Shown in pieces: positions 38,216-47,594 of a stretch of 64,000 bases of DNA. The notes beneath the pieces were generated by a model that worked only from the letters and a program-made list of their open reading frames with translations, did not search any database and had not been told where the DNA came from. How positions within the stretch are numbered: the first letter of the stretch is position 1; each line of letters starts with the position of its first letter. This stretch comes from Rhizobiales bacterium Ga0077537 (GTDB lineage Bacteria; Pseudomonadota; Alphaproteobacteria; Rhizobiales; Hyphomicrobiaceae). The stretch lies in assembly GCA_001464955.1 (NCBI GenBank), contig LNEM01000027.1:1-64000 (forward strand), given 5' to 3'. The position numbers and the translations under genes were made by a program.

Positions 38216-39526
38216 ATGCAGCCGCACGAACTCACCGCAACCGAAGCCGCGCGATTGATCGCGGAACAGAAGCTCGGCGCCGAAGAACTGGCGCGGTCAT
38301 GCCTGGCGCGCATCGAGGCGCGTGACCCCGCGGTACGGGCCTGGGTCACCTACGATCCTTCGAAGGTCATCGGACGCGCACGCGAACTCGACAAGATCCT
38401 CATCTCGAAAGGCCCTGTCGGTCCGCTCCACGGGCTCCCGTTCGGCGTCAAGGACATGATCGATACAGTCGATTATCCGACTGAGAACAACTCGCCGATC
38501 TATGTCGGCAATCAGCCGAGTCACGATGCGCACGCCGTCCGGATCGTGAAGGCCCAGGGCGCCTACGTGCTCGGCAAGACCGATACCGTCGAGTTTGCAG
38601 CCGGTGGGCGAAAGGCCCTGACGCGCAATCCCTTCGACTTGACCCGCACGCCCGGTGGTTCGTCGTCCGGCTCGGGCGCTGCGGTCGGCGATCGACAGGT
38701 TCCGCTCGCGTTCGGCACCCAGACGGGCGGCTCCCACATTCGTCCAGCCTCGTTCAACGGCATCTACGCGTTGAAACCGACGTGCAACGTCGTGTCGTGG
38801 AGCGGCGCACGTCAGTACTCGCCGAGCCTCGACACGATCGGATGGTATGGCCGCTGCGCCGAGGACCTCACACTGGTCGCGAAGGCCTTTCGCTTGCGCG
38901 GTGCGGACGCACTTCAGCGCCCGGGCGTGAAGGGGCTGAAGGTCGGACTGGCCCATACCCACAACGGCACCAAGGCGGAGCCGGCCGGCCGCGAAGCGCT
39001 CGCGCTAGCGGCCAAGCGCCTGTCATCTGCCGGCGCGATCGTCGACGAGATCACGCTCGATGCCGATTTCGCCACCCTCAACGACGCCCAGACCCTGATC
39101 GCGAACTGGGAGGGACGGGCACAGTTCCTGCCCGACTACCTCGAGAACTACGAGAACCTGCACGAGGATTTCAGGCTCAAGATCGAGACCGACGGCAACA
39201 TGACCGCCGACGCGATGCGCACGATCTACGACACGGTCTATCGATGCCGCGCGCGCTTCGACGCCCTGTTCGGTGCCGACCTTGATTGCATCCTGACCTA
39301 CTCGGCGCCGGGTGAAGCACCGGTCGGCCAGCACACGACCGGCGATTGGGTCATGAACTCGATGTGGACGATGCTGAACGTCCCGTGCCTCGCCATCCCA
39401 TGCCACAAGGGGCCGAACGGAATGCCCGTCGGCGTGCAGATCATCGGTCAGCGCTGGGGCGATGCGACGCTGCTCGGGATCGGCGAGTCCGTCGCGCCGG
39501 TCATCGACATGCCGGCAAGCGGCTGA
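38216..39526 (+). CDS. Amidase-signature-family hydrolase
   Basis: 436 residues with the Ser-cisSer-Lys triad: lysine in GLPFGVKDMIDTVD (near 78), cis-serine in PGGSSSGSGAAVGD (near 152) and nucleophile in TQTGGSHIRPASFNGIYALK (near 173). There is no GatA-specific C-terminus and no gatB/C nearby, so it is a free amidase or hydrolase of unknown substrate. The ATG at 38216 starts at the conserved ELTATEAARLIA helix; the frame extends to 38141 without support. A strong hairpin follows. Confidence 0.9.
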   Translation: MQPHELTATEAARLIAEQKLGAEELARSCLARIEARDPAVRAWVTYDPSKVIGRARELDKILISKGPVGPLHGLPFGVKDMIDTVDYPTENNSPIYVGNQPSHDAHAVRIVKAQGAYVLGKTDTVEFAAGGRKALTRNPFDLTRTPGGSSSGSGAAVGDRQVPLAFGTQTGGSHIRPASFNGIYALKPTCNVVSWSGARQYSPSLDTIGWYGRCAEDLTLVAKAFRLRGADALQRPGVKGLKVGLAHTHNGTKAEPAGREALALAAKRLSSAGAIVDEITLDADFATLNDAQTLIANWEGRAQFLPDYLENYENLHEDFRLKIETDGNMTADAMRTIYDTVYRCRARFDALFGADLDCILTYSAPGEAPVGQHTTGDWVMNSMWTMLNVPCLAIPCHKGPNGMPVGVQIIGQRWGDATLLGIGESVAPVIDMPASG

Positions 39527-39582
39527 CAGCCGACGACACGGCTCCGGATTTGGCGTCGCGGGAAAGCGTTGGCGATGGAATC

Positions 39583-39612
39583 GCGGTGCCGCCGAAGCCT
39601 CGGCGGCACCGC
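39583..39612. terminator. Bidirectional terminator between amidase and aldehyde dehydrogenase genes
   Basis: GCGGTGCCGCCGA and TCGGCGGCACCGC form a perfect 13-bp stem with a 4-base loop, between two convergent genes. There is little U-run. Confidence 0.65.
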
Positions 39613-39628
39613 TGTCTTCAAGTCGGCG

Positions 39629-41062
39629 TCAGAGCGGCGCCTGGGTCACGAACTTGGTGACGAGATAGGACTCGATCGCCTCGAGACCGCCTTCCGAGCC
39701 GTAGCCCGAATCCTTGACGCCTCCGAAAGGCACCTCGGGCAGCGCCAGCCCGTGATGGTTGATCGCCATGTTGCCGGCCTCGACCCGCGCCGCGATGGCC
39801 TGCGCCGTCGATGCCGAGCGCGTATAGGCATAGGACGCAAGGCCGTAGGAGAGCCGGTTGGCCTCCTCGACGGCATCGTCGATCGAGCCGAACGGCGCGA
39901 TCAGCGCCACCGGCCCGAACGGCTCCTCGTTCATGATCTGCGCCGACTTCGGCACGTTCGTCAGCACGGTCGGCTCGAAGAAGTTGCCCTTGTTGCCGAT
40001 CCGCTTGCCGCCCGTCTCGATGGTGGCGCCGTGTTGCGCTGCATCCGCGATCATCGTCTCCATGGCGGTGACGCGGCGCGGATTGGCGAGCGGACCCATA
40101 TCGGTGCCGGCTTCGAGACCGTCACCCACCTTGATCGCCTTGGCCATCCCGACGAACTTCTCGACAAATGCCTTGTAGACTTTCTCCTGCACGAGGAAGC
40201 GCGTCGGCGAGACGCAGACCTGCCCGGCGTTTCGATACTTGGCGACGGCCAGCAGTTTCGCCGCCTTCTCGACGTCCACGTCGTCGAACACGATCGCCGG
40301 GCTGTGTCCGCCGAGCTCCATCGTGGCCCGCTTCATGTGCTGGCCCGCCATCGCGGCGAGGTGCTTGCCGACAGCCGTCGAGCCCGTGAACGTGATCTTG
40401 CGGATCACCGGATGCGGGATCAGGTACTCGGAGATCTCGGCGGGCACGCCATAGACCAGATTGATGACGCCCGCAGGCACACCGGCATCGGCGAAGCACC
40501 TGACGAGTTCGGCCGGTGACGCGGGCGTCTCCTCCGGCGCCTTGATGATGATCGAGCAGCCCGCTGCCAGCGCACCCGAGATCTTCCGCACCGCCTGGTT
40601 GATCGGGAAATTCCATGGCGAGAAGCCTGCGACGGGCCCGACCGGCTCCTTGATCACGAGTTGGTAGATCCCCTCGGCACGGGCCGGAATGACACGGCCG
40701 TAGGTGCGCTTGGCTTCCTCCGCGAACCAGTCGATGACGTCGGCGCCGGCCATCGTCTCCATCTTGGCCTGCGCCAGCGGCTTGCCCTGCTCCATCGTGA
40801 GCAGGTGCCCGATCTTGTCGGCCCGCTCGCGGAGCAGGTCAGCCGCCTTCCGCATGACTTTCGAGCGATCGAAAGCCGAAACCTTGCGCCAGGCCTTGAA
40901 GCCCTTGTCGGCCGCCTCGAGCGCCTGATCGAGATCGCTCACGCTCGCATGCGCGACTTTGCCGATCGGCTCCGAGGTCGCCGGATTGAGAACGACCAGC
41001 GCGCGATTGCCGGCTGCCGGTCTCCAGGCGCCGTCGATAAAAAGGGACACGTCGTTGTACAT
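39629..41062 (-). CDS. gabD: NAD(P)-dependent (succinate-)semialdehyde dehydrogenase
   Basis: A 477-residue aldehyde dehydrogenase. [16 protein letters not shown] is the ALDH cofactor-binding block, [13 protein letters not shown] the Rossmann turn, the general-base glutamate is in [11 protein letters not shown] near 248, and the catalytic cysteine in [12 protein letters not shown] near 283. Overall pattern and length fit the succinate-semialdehyde dehydrogenase (GabD/SSADH) group that completes GABA breakdown; related substrates cannot be excluded. The ATG at 41062 has GGAG 7 bases upstream, better than earlier in-frame starts. A ModE-like regulator gene is divergent upstream. Confidence 0.88.
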   Translation of the reverse strand: MYNDVSLFIDGAWRPAAGNRALVVLNPATSEPIGKVAHASVSDLDQALEAADKGFKAWRKVSAFDRSKVMRKAADLLRERADKIGHLLTMEQGKPLAQAKMETMAGADVIDWFAEEAKRTYGRVIPARAEGIYQLVIKEPVGPVAGFSPWNFPINQAVRKISGALAAGCSIIIKAPEETPASPAELVRCFADAGVPAGVINLVYGVPAEISEYLIPHPVIRKITFTGSTAVGKHLAAMAGQHMKRATMELGGHSPAIVFDDVDVEKAAKLLAVAKYRNAGQVCVSPTRFLVQEKVYKAFVEKFVGMAKAIKVGDGLEAGTDMGPLANPRRVTAMETMIADAAQHGATIETGGKRIGNKGNFFEPTVLTNVPKSAQIMNEEPFGPVALIAPFGSIDDAVEEANRLSYGLASYAYTRSASTAQAIAARVEAGNMAINHHGLALPEVPFGGVKDSGYGSEGGLEAIESYLVTKFVTQAPL

Positions 41063-41381
41063 GGTGAACTCCATTGCTGGGGGCGCGAGAGGCTCGGCTT
41101 GGCACACGAGCGTCAGCTGCGATCACGACGCCGGCGGAGAGGCCGGAGACCACCCCGCTGTCGATCCTGATCGTCCCCGATGGAACGCCGGCTCCCATCC
41201 GGTGGTTCAGCATGGCGCAGCGTCCGGGGCAACCGGTGGACGTCGAGGACGATGCTCGCCCGTCTCCAAGGGTCGATTGGTACCGGCCGGCCGCCTCGAC
41301 GTCAACCGGTCGATATATTCCACCTTTCCATTCGGTGGGTGTTGACTTAGTCTGTCGCCACGATCCAGCACGAGCCCGGTC

Positions 41382-41744
41382 ATGCCTCGCCTCACCCTCC
41401 GCATCGATTTCGACAACGGTAGCCAGATCGGCCACGGCAAGATCCGCTTGCTGGAGTTGATCGCTGAGCATGGTTCGATCAGCAGTGCCGCCCGCGAGAT
41501 GGGCATGTCCTATCGTCGCGCATGGCTTTTGACTGATGAATTGAACCGCATGTTCAGATCGCCCGTCCTCGAGACCCAGCACGGCGGCTCGGGTGGCGGC
41601 GCGGCCCGCCTCACCTCGTTCGGCCACGCGATCGTCGGGCATTATCGTGCATTCGAGGCCCAGTCCATGAAGCTCTTCGGCAAGCAGCTCGCCGAGCTGG
41701 AGCGCGATCTCGTCGACCGAGAGCACAGGCCGGGTGGCGTCTAG
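41382..41744 (+). CDS. ModE-like winged-helix DNA-binding protein (no molybdate domain)
   Basis: 120 residues consisting only of the N-terminal DNA-binding part of ModE: LRIDFDNGSQIGHGKIRLLE, then IAEHGSISSAAREMGMSYRRAW (helix-turn-helix), and GGSGGGAARLTSFGHAIV (wing). The C-terminal MOP molybdate-binding domains are absent, so it may act as a one-domain regulator that does not sense molybdate itself. No mod transporter genes lie in the window. It is divergent from gabD. Confidence 0.85.
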   Translation: MPRLTLRIDFDNGSQIGHGKIRLLELIAEHGSISSAAREMGMSYRRAWLLTDELNRMFRSPVLETQHGGSGGGAARLTSFGHAIVGHYRAFEAQSMKLFGKQLAELERDLVDREHRPGGV

Positions 41745-41808
41745 GCCGCCAAGGCGTTATTCCCGACCATACATGTCGCCCCATGACGCGCACGCCCCGG
41801 CGCGGTCC

Positions 41809-42429
41809 CTACGACACGAGCCCGAGCGCGAGCTGGACCGGCCGGAACGAGCGCCGATGATGCTCCGTCGCGCCAAGCCGTGTGAGCGCGACCTTGTGCT
41901 CGGGCGTGCCGTAGCCCTTGTGCCGTTCGAAGCCATAGCCTGGCAAATCCCGGCCCAGCGCCGCCATCATCCGGTCGCGCGTCACCTTGGCGACGATCGA
42001 CGCCGCCGCAATGGAGAGGCACCGGGCATCGCCCTTGACAAGCGCCCGCGCGGCCATCGGCAACCGTGGCACCTTGTTTCCGTCGACGAGGACGAGCCCC
42101 GGCCGCTCGCCGAGCCCGTTGACGGCTTCGGCCATCGCCCACAGCGTCGCATTGAGGATGTTGTCGCGATCGATCCGGTCGACATCGCCGATGCCGACCG
42201 CGATCTGCGCCGTAGCGGCGATCGCCGCAAAGGCAAGCTCTCGGGCCGCCTCGTCGAGTGTCTTCGAATCGGCGAGGCCGGGCGGTATCCGACTCGGATC
42301 GAGAATGACCGCGGCGGCGACCACCGGCCCCGCCCAGGGCCCGCGCCCGGCTTCGTCAACGCCGGCGATCGGCCCTCGCCCCAGGGCGAGTTCACTCGCC
42401 TCCACATCGAAAGTCGCCGTCAATGCCAT
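41809..42429 (-). CDS. rnhB: Ribonuclease HII
   Basis: 206 residues; it removes RNA from RNA-DNA hybrids, including single ribonucleotides. The active-site acidic pair is in IAGVDEAGRGPWAGPVVAAAV near residue 23, a further aspartate in LVLVDGNKVP, and SIAAASIVAKVTRDRMM and HKGYGTPEH are canonical. A tryptophan in GRGPWAGP is normal for the alphaproteobacterial form. The ATG at 42429 lies just downstream of GGAGGA; longer frames to 42741 lack homology-like content. Confidence 0.95.
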   Translation of the reverse strand: MALTATFDVEASELALGRGPIAGVDEAGRGPWAGPVVAAAVILDPSRIPPGLADSKTLDEAARELAFAAIAATAQIAVGIGDVDRIDRDNILNATLWAMAEAVNGLGERPGLVLVDGNKVPRLPMAARALVKGDARCLSIAAASIVAKVTRDRMMAALGRDLPGYGFERHKGYGTPEHKVALTRLGATEHHRRSFRPVQLALGLVS

Positions 42430-42586
42430 GCCATCCTCCGGGCCGGATTGTCCGGGATTCGGCGCCGCATGCAAAGCGCTGCCTGTCCCTTGGCGCCCCC
42501 GACGGCTGTCCCGAGCGGCCGGACTATCGCGCTCCCCCCATCTCTGACCTAGACTGCCATCCGCAACCAGGGAGCCCAAGGCACGC

Positions 42587-43816
42587 ATGCGACACGATAC
42601 GGAGAAAAACGGCCCGTTGGCCGGCTTGAAGGTGGTCGATTGTTCGACCGTGCTTGCCGGTCCCCTGTCGGCGATGGTTCTCGCCGACTTCGGCGCCGAC
42701 GTCGTGAAAGTCGAACATCCGACGGGCGACGCGCTGCGCAAGATGGGTCACGCCAAGGACGGCCATGGTCTGTGGTGGAAGGTCACGAACCGCAACAAAC
42801 GCACGATCGTACTCGATCTCCACGAGCCGGACGGCAAGGCGGCATTCCTGGCGCTGGTCGACGAAGCCGATGTGCTGGTGGAGAATTTCCGCACCGGGAC
42901 GCTGGAAAAATGGGGCTTGGGCTGGGAGCTTCTGTCGAAGCGCAACCCTCGCCTCGTGATGCTGCGCGTGACGGGCTTCGGCCAGACTGGCCCTTACCGG
43001 TTCCGGCCGGGCTACGGCACCGTGGCCGAGGCCTTTTCAGGCTTCGCCCACATCACCGGCCAGCCCGACGGCCCGCCGACCTTGCCGCCGTTCGGCCTGG
43101 CGGACGGCATCGCGGCCTACCATGGCGTCTTCGCGATCATGTTCGCCGTCTACGAGCGCGACGTGCAGGGCTCCGGCAAGGGCCAGTACATCGACCTGGC
43201 GCTCTATGAACCTCTGTTCGCGTGCCTCGGCGCCCAGACGTCGAACTACGACCAGCTCGGCGAGATCCAGAACCGTCAGGGCAACCGCTCGGCGAACAAC
43301 GTCCCCCGCAACGCCTACAAGACCAAGGACGGCCGCTGGGTCGCCCTGTCTACGGCATCGCCGTCGATCGCAAAGCGCGTCATGAACCTGGTCGGCGGCG
43401 ACGGGCTCGGCGACGATCCCCGCTACGCCACGAACACGGAGCGCGTGAAGCGGGCGGACGAGGTCGACCAGATGGTCGCCGACTGGATCGGCGCGCGCAC
43501 GCTGACCGAGGTCCTCGACGAGTTCGAGAAGGTCGAGGCCGCCATCGGTCCCGTCTACGACGCGGCCCAGATCGTCGAGGACAGGCAGTACCTGGCCCGC
43601 GAAAGTGTGACGACCGTGGCCGATCCCGACCTGGGACCGCTCAAGATGCAGAACGTGTTCCCGGTGCTGTCGCGGACGCCCGGGCGCATCCGCCATGCCG
43701 GCGCGCGGCTCGGCGAGCATCAGGCGTCGGTGATCGACGAACTCCAGTCGTCGGGAAAACTCCCGCCGGACGTCGCGGATCGGCTCCGCAACCTGAAATC
43801 CGGCAGCAAATCCTAA
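42587..43816 (+). CDS. Family III (CaiB/BaiF) CoA transferase, second copy
   Basis: A 409-residue family III CoA transferase only distantly similar to the one at 11856. GLKVVDCSTVLAGPLSAMVLADFGADVVKVEHP is the family start (in parts), then VLVENFRTGTLEKWGLGW and TGFGQTGPYRFRPG. In the region of the usual catalytic Asp the sequence reads GYGTVAEAFSGFAHITG, as in a subgroup where this position is not the canonical YD.xxQA, so the activity may differ. A small ABM-domain gene follows after 33 bases. The acyl donor and acceptor are unknown. Confidence 0.87.
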   Translation: MRHDTEKNGPLAGLKVVDCSTVLAGPLSAMVLADFGADVVKVEHPTGDALRKMGHAKDGHGLWWKVTNRNKRTIVLDLHEPDGKAAFLALVDEADVLVENFRTGTLEKWGLGWELLSKRNPRLVMLRVTGFGQTGPYRFRPGYGTVAEAFSGFAHITGQPDGPPTLPPFGLADGIAAYHGVFAIMFAVYERDVQGSGKGQYIDLALYEPLFACLGAQTSNYDQLGEIQNRQGNRSANNVPRNAYKTKDGRWVALSTASPSIAKRVMNLVGGDGLGDDPRYATNTERVKRADEVDQMVADWIGARTLTEVLDEFEKVEAAIGPVYDAAQIVEDRQYLARESVTTVADPDLGPLKMQNVFPVLSRTPGRIRHAGARLGEHQASVIDELQSSGKLPPDVADRLRNLKSGSKS

Positions 43817-43849
43817 ACCTGAAGCAGCAAGAAAAGCAGGAAGAGACCG

Positions 43850-44137
43850 ATGATCTATCTCAACGTGATCCTGACGGTGAAAGACACGGCCGACATTCCC
43901 TTCGTGCGCGCGACGATGACCGAACTCGGTCATCTGGCGAAGCAGGACCCCGGCTGCGTCCGTTTCGAGGTCTACCAATCGCAGGCCGACACGCGCGTCT
44001 TCTTCCTCAACGAGATGTGGGAGACTGCGGCCTCGCTCGATGGCCACCGCCAGACCCAGGCCTTCACCGAGACCTACATGAAGACCGTCGTGCCCAAGCT
44101 CGAACGCGCACCCCATCCCTGCGACTTGCTGGCCTGA
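43850..44137 (+). CDS. ABM-domain putative quinol monooxygenase
   Basis: A 95-residue dimeric alpha+beta-barrel protein of the antibiotic-biosynthesis-monooxygenase family: MIYLNVILTVKDTADIPFVR, LGHLAKQDPGCVRFEVYQSQ, FFLNEMWETAASLDGHRQT and a final LERAPHPCDLL. Members include YgiN-like quinol monooxygenases and heme-degrading enzymes; the residues here do not decide. The Shine-Dalgarno is AGGAAGAG. It is likely co-transcribed with the CoA transferase. Confidence 0.82.
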   Translation: MIYLNVILTVKDTADIPFVRATMTELGHLAKQDPGCVRFEVYQSQADTRVFFLNEMWETAASLDGHRQTQAFTETYMKTVVPKLERAPHPCDLLA

Positions 44138-44179
44138 CCGGCCGGGTCTATTCCTCGGGAACGGCCGGGTGTCGAGGCT

Positions 44180-44266
44180 GCGGACGTGGTGGAACCGGTA
44201 GACACACGGGACTTAAAATCCCGAGACGGCAACGTCGTGCGGGTTCGAGTCCCGCCGTCCGCACCA
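44180..44266 (+). tRNA. tRNA-Leu (anticodon TAA), CCA encoded
   Basis: 87 bases that fold as a class II tRNA. The 7-bp acceptor GCGGACG/CGTCCGC is followed by A and a genomically encoded CCA. The D arm has GGTAGAC. The anticodon stem CGGGA/TCCCG carries loop CTTAAAA (anticodon TAA), there is a long variable arm (ACGGCAACGT), and the T arm GCGGG-TTCGAGT-CCCGC is complete. Confidence 0.97.
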
Positions 44267-44967
44267 TCCAAAGCAGAGACTCTCACGGTTCGATGCCGAC
44301 TGCGCACGCGCCGATTCTGGGCAGTGCAACCAAATGCCTGGTCAAGGCGATCGGAACGCCCCTTACGACAGCCACCGGAACATCGGCCAGCCTTCCTGGC
44401 ACGGTTGTCAGACGACCCGACAGTAACGGTACGTGGCCGCTGTCGAACGCGCCGGTTCGGGCCGCGGGATGCGCGCAGATCAACGGCGAGCGGGCCCTGA
44501 GCTTCGACGTGGCTCGGCAGTCGCCTGCCGGCTGGGTTGGACGCGGTTCACGCCGAAGGGACCGCCTGTCGTCCAATGGTTGGCTGAAGTCAGCCGATCG
44601 TCGTGCGAACTCCGGGCTTCAGCTCAGCGCATCAGGGGGCTGAGGCTCTGCCGCACAGTGTGAACAATGACGCCGCATGAAGTCCGCAGCTACGTTCGAA
44701 GGGTTGGAAGCGACCGGCGCCGAGCGCGATTCGGCAACATGTCATGGGCTGCGATTGCGGCGTCGACCGCAGGTTGGGCGAGTGAGTGTGCACGGGGTCA
44801 GCGGGACGACACCTTGCAAGTTCTCGGCAAGAATCTGGATGATGTCGCACATCAGAAAGCCATTGGGAACTGTGGAATGGGTGGCGTCACACAGCTCGAT
44901 GTCTCCCGCGAAGATCTCGCGTTATGCGGAACTGCCGCCGATGCGCGGAACTTGCCAGCCATCTCGA
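44267..44967. other. Non-coding stretch between tRNA-Leu and the LysR gene
   Basis: 701 bases with no convincing gene. Small frames (44433-44663 plus, 44667-45050 plus, 44283-44576 minus) have no Shine-Dalgarno or recognisable family and look random. I found no duplicated tRNA 3' end, integrase or insertion sequence. The position, immediately 3' of a tRNA, would fit a decayed island boundary. Confidence 0.5.
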
Positions 44968-45867
44968 TCAGAATGACGTCGAGCGTCCGGTGGAACTCAT
45001 TGAGAGCAACTCGAGCACAAGATTGTTCTGCAGCCTTCTGCGTCGGGTAACGGCGTAGAATTCCTCCCTGAGATCCGGGATTCTGTACCGCTCCACCAGG
45101 AGTGATGCCTTGAGTTCGTCAACGACGACCACCGGTGGTACCAACGCGAGCCAACCGCTTTCGCGTGCCATCAGCCGCATCATGGCCATGTCGTCGACCT
45201 CGGCTATGATCCGCGGCACGACACCCGAACGGCTCATGATGGCATCGAAGGACGAGCGGATGACGCTGCCACGCGCAGGCAAGACGATTGGTTCGTCGAG
45301 AAGTTGCTCTGGAAACCGGAACGGCGAACGCGTCGCCGGCGGCCGGCCAACGATGCTGACGGACTGTTCAGCCAACAACGTCGACTGCAACATGGAATCG
45401 GCATCGACAGTGGCAGGCTGATTGGAGAGGACGACGTCGAGTTTGTGAGCGTCAAGTTGGGCCAGGAGGTCGGCGAGCCCACCCGACCTCACGATGAGTT
45501 CGACACCGGGACGGCCTAACAGTGGTCGCAGTAATCCGATCTGGAAGTTCCGCGATAAGGTCGCCACGGCGCCGATCCGAAGGACTTGGCGGCCCGATGA
45601 CAGGCCGGTGAGCGTCTCGAGGAGCTCGTGCCCGGACTGGAAAACGGAGTTGGCATAGTCGAGGGCGATCCTGCCGGCATCCGTCAGGATAAGGGCCTTA
45701 CCTTTGCGCTCGAAGAGCGACTGGCCAAGCTGTTCCTCCAGAGACTTCAGTTGCACGGACAGCGCCGACGGCGAAACATTCAGGCGTCGGGCGGCGCGGC
45801 TCATGCTGCCCTCGCTGGCGATCATCCAGAAATAGCGCAAGTGATGGTAGTTCAGATGCGGCATCAC
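44968..45867 (-). CDS. LysR-type transcriptional regulator divergent from dabBA
   Basis: 299 residues. The N-terminal helix-turn-helix (about 5-64) reads NYHHLRYFWMIASEGSMSRAARRLNVSPSALSVQ, in parts like NhaR-type LysR proteins. The C-terminal effector domain spans ~90-290 with VLRIGAVATLSRNFQIGLL and VLSNQPATVD. It is divergent from dabB with a 106-base gap containing AT-rich inverted repeats, so it very likely controls the dab genes, as LysR proteins of CbbR/CcmR type control other carbon-concentrating genes (inference). Confidence 0.9.
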   Translation of the reverse strand: MMPHLNYHHLRYFWMIASEGSMSRAARRLNVSPSALSVQLKSLEEQLGQSLFERKGKALILTDAGRIALDYANSVFQSGHELLETLTGLSSGRQVLRIGAVATLSRNFQIGLLRPLLGRPGVELIVRSGGLADLLAQLDAHKLDVVLSNQPATVDADSMLQSTLLAEQSVSIVGRPPATRSPFRFPEQLLDEPIVLPARGSVIRSSFDAIMSRSGVVPRIIAEVDDMAMMRLMARESGWLALVPPVVVVDELKASLLVERYRIPDLREEFYAVTRRRRLQNNLVLELLSMSSTGRSTSF

Positions 45868-45881
45868 ATCATTCTACAAAA

Positions 45882-45907
45882 TGAAACGATTCAGTTCAAT
45901 AATTGAA
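45882..45907. promoter_or_regulatory. LysR operator candidate in the lysR-dabB intergenic region
   Basis: Two inverted repeats in tandem: TGAA-ACGA-TTCA at 45882-45893 and TTCAAT-A-ATTGAA at 45895-45907 (perfect). They share the TTCA/TGAA half-sites and lie in the only AT-rich stretch between the divergent genes, the expected place for LysR binding. Confidence 0.5.
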
Positions 45908-45973
45908 TTTTTCGCAAGCAATCCGATTGACTAGACATCCGGGCGCGCTAACCGCTGGTGACCCGGAGATCCA

Positions 45974-47578
45974 ATGCAAAATCTGCCGCCCCTGATCGCG
46001 CTCGCAGCACCTGCGACGCTGGCCATGGCTGCGCTCTATGCGCGGATTGAGCCGACGCCGACACCGAGGCGTTTCGCCAACATCGCCATCGCAGCCTCTA
46101 TCGCAGCTTTGGCATTCGCGCTTGCCACGGCGGTCACAGTCGCCACGTACGGTCCCGTCACCTCGCCGACACTCGGATTCGGGGGGGGCGGGTTCTCGGT
46201 CCACGTCGACTCACTCTCGGCCGTCATGCTGTCGCTGGTGGCGTTCATCGGCGTCATTGTCGTTCGCTACAGCCGCAACTATCTCGACGGCGATCCGGGG
46301 CATGTGCGGTTCACACGCTGGCTTCTGCTGACGCTGACATCGGTCCTGATGCTCATCATTGCAGGCAACATCGTCCTGCTGATCCTCGCATGGATTGCGA
46401 CGAGCCTCTCACTCAAGAAGCTATTGCTGTTCTACCCGCAGAGAGCGGCCGCGCAGCGCGCAGCGGCCAAGAAATCCTGGATCAGCCGGATCGGGGATGT
46501 AAGCCTCATCCTTGCGGCCGGCCTTCTTTATGCCGAGTTCGGGACGCTCGAGACGGCAGCGATCGGCGAGGCGGCGCGCGCGGCTGCCGTCAACGCGCAG
46601 ACGTCGCTCCTCGTGACGGCGGCAGCTCTGCTGATCGCGCTCACGGCGCTGCTCAAATCTGCGCAGTTGCCCGTCCATGGCTGGCTGATCGAGGTGATGG
46701 AGACGCCGACGCCGGTCTCGGCACTGCTGCACGCTGGCATCATCAACGCCGGCGGCTTCCTCGTACTGCGGTTCGCGGACGTGATGCTGCTCGCGACGCC
46801 GGCACTGCATCTGCTGGCGATCGTCGGCGGCGCGACCGCGCTGTTCGGCTCACTGGTGATGTTGACGCAAACGTCGATCAAGGTGCAGCTCGCCTACTCG
46901 ACCGTAGCGCAGATGGGCTTCATGCTTTTGCAATGCGGCCTGGGCGCCTTCTCCTCGGCGCTGCTGCACATCTTCGCCCATTCGCTCTACAAGGCGCACG
47001 CGTTTCTCTCCTCCGGCAGCGTGATGGACCTCGCGCGGGCCTCCTGGACGCCGAGCCCGGGCGGGCAGCCTCATCCGGCGCGCCTGCTGATGGCACTCGC
47101 CGTGGTGCTCGCAGGGACATTCGGTGTGGCGGCAGCCTTCGGGGTCTCGGCTGCGGTCAATCCCGGAACCGTGGCGCTCGGCGCGGTGATCGTTATGGCG
47201 CTCGTGCACCTCATGGCAGGCGCCATCGACGAGCGACCGGATGCCTACGTGCTCGTCAAGACGGGGGCAGCCGCCGCGGCCGTCGCCGCGGTCTACTTCG
47301 GCCTGCAGGCAGCGATGGCCCACATGACAGGCGCCAGCCTGCCCGCCCCACGCACGCCGGCAGACATGGCGGACATCACCATCGCCGCGCTGGTCATCGT
47401 CTCGTTCGCGGGGGTCACCGTGTTCCAGAACCAGATGGCGCGCCATGCGACGCAGCCTTTCTGGCAGGCGGCCTACGTGCATCTCAGCCACGGCCTCTAT
47501 CTCAACACCATCGCCAACCGGATCGTCCTCGCGCTCACGCCCGATCGGCGGCGCGCAGGGACCAGGCGGACATCTTGA
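45974..47578 (+). CDS. dabB: DabB, ion-conducting subunit of the DAB inorganic-carbon accumulator
   Basis: A 534-residue membrane protein of the NuoL/ND5-MrpA family with about 14 transmembrane helices. FSVHVDSLSAVMLSLVAFIG opens the conserved core, KSAQLPVHGWLIEVMETPTPVSALLHAG carries the proton-channel lysine and TPVSALLHA block, and STVAQMGFMLLQCGLGAF and HIFAHSLYKAHAFLSSG follow. It lacks other complex I neighbours; instead dabA (DUF2309) follows after 16 bases, the defining DAB/DAC pair. DabB is thought to conduct cations to energise CO2 hydration by DabA. Confidence 0.93.
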   Translation: MQNLPPLIALAAPATLAMAALYARIEPTPTPRRFANIAIAASIAALAFALATAVTVATYGPVTSPTLGFGGGGFSVHVDSLSAVMLSLVAFIGVIVVRYSRNYLDGDPGHVRFTRWLLLTLTSVLMLIIAGNIVLLILAWIATSLSLKKLLLFYPQRAAAQRAAAKKSWISRIGDVSLILAAGLLYAEFGTLETAAIGEAARAAAVNAQTSLLVTAAALLIALTALLKSAQLPVHGWLIEVMETPTPVSALLHAGIINAGGFLVLRFADVMLLATPALHLLAIVGGATALFGSLVMLTQTSIKVQLAYSTVAQMGFMLLQCGLGAFSSALLHIFAHSLYKAHAFLSSGSVMDLARASWTPSPGGQPHPARLLMALAVVLAGTFGVAAAFGVSAAVNPGTVALGAVIVMALVHLMAGAIDERPDAYVLVKTGAAAAAVAAVYFGLQAAMAHMTGASLPAPRTPADMADITIAALVIVSFAGVTVFQNQMARHATQPFWQAAYVHLSHGLYLNTIANRIVLALTPDRRRAGTRRTS

Positions 47579-47594
47579 GCCACGGGAGATCGAA

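Noticed and set aside
44667..45050. A 127-codon frame between tRNA-Leu and the LysR gene
   Set aside because: It overlaps the 3' end of the LysR gene, lacks a Shine-Dalgarno and resembles no known family.
45974..47578. A NADH dehydrogenase (complex I) or Mrp antiporter subunit
   Set aside because: There are no nuo or mrp neighbours, and dabA follows immediately, which defines it as DabB.
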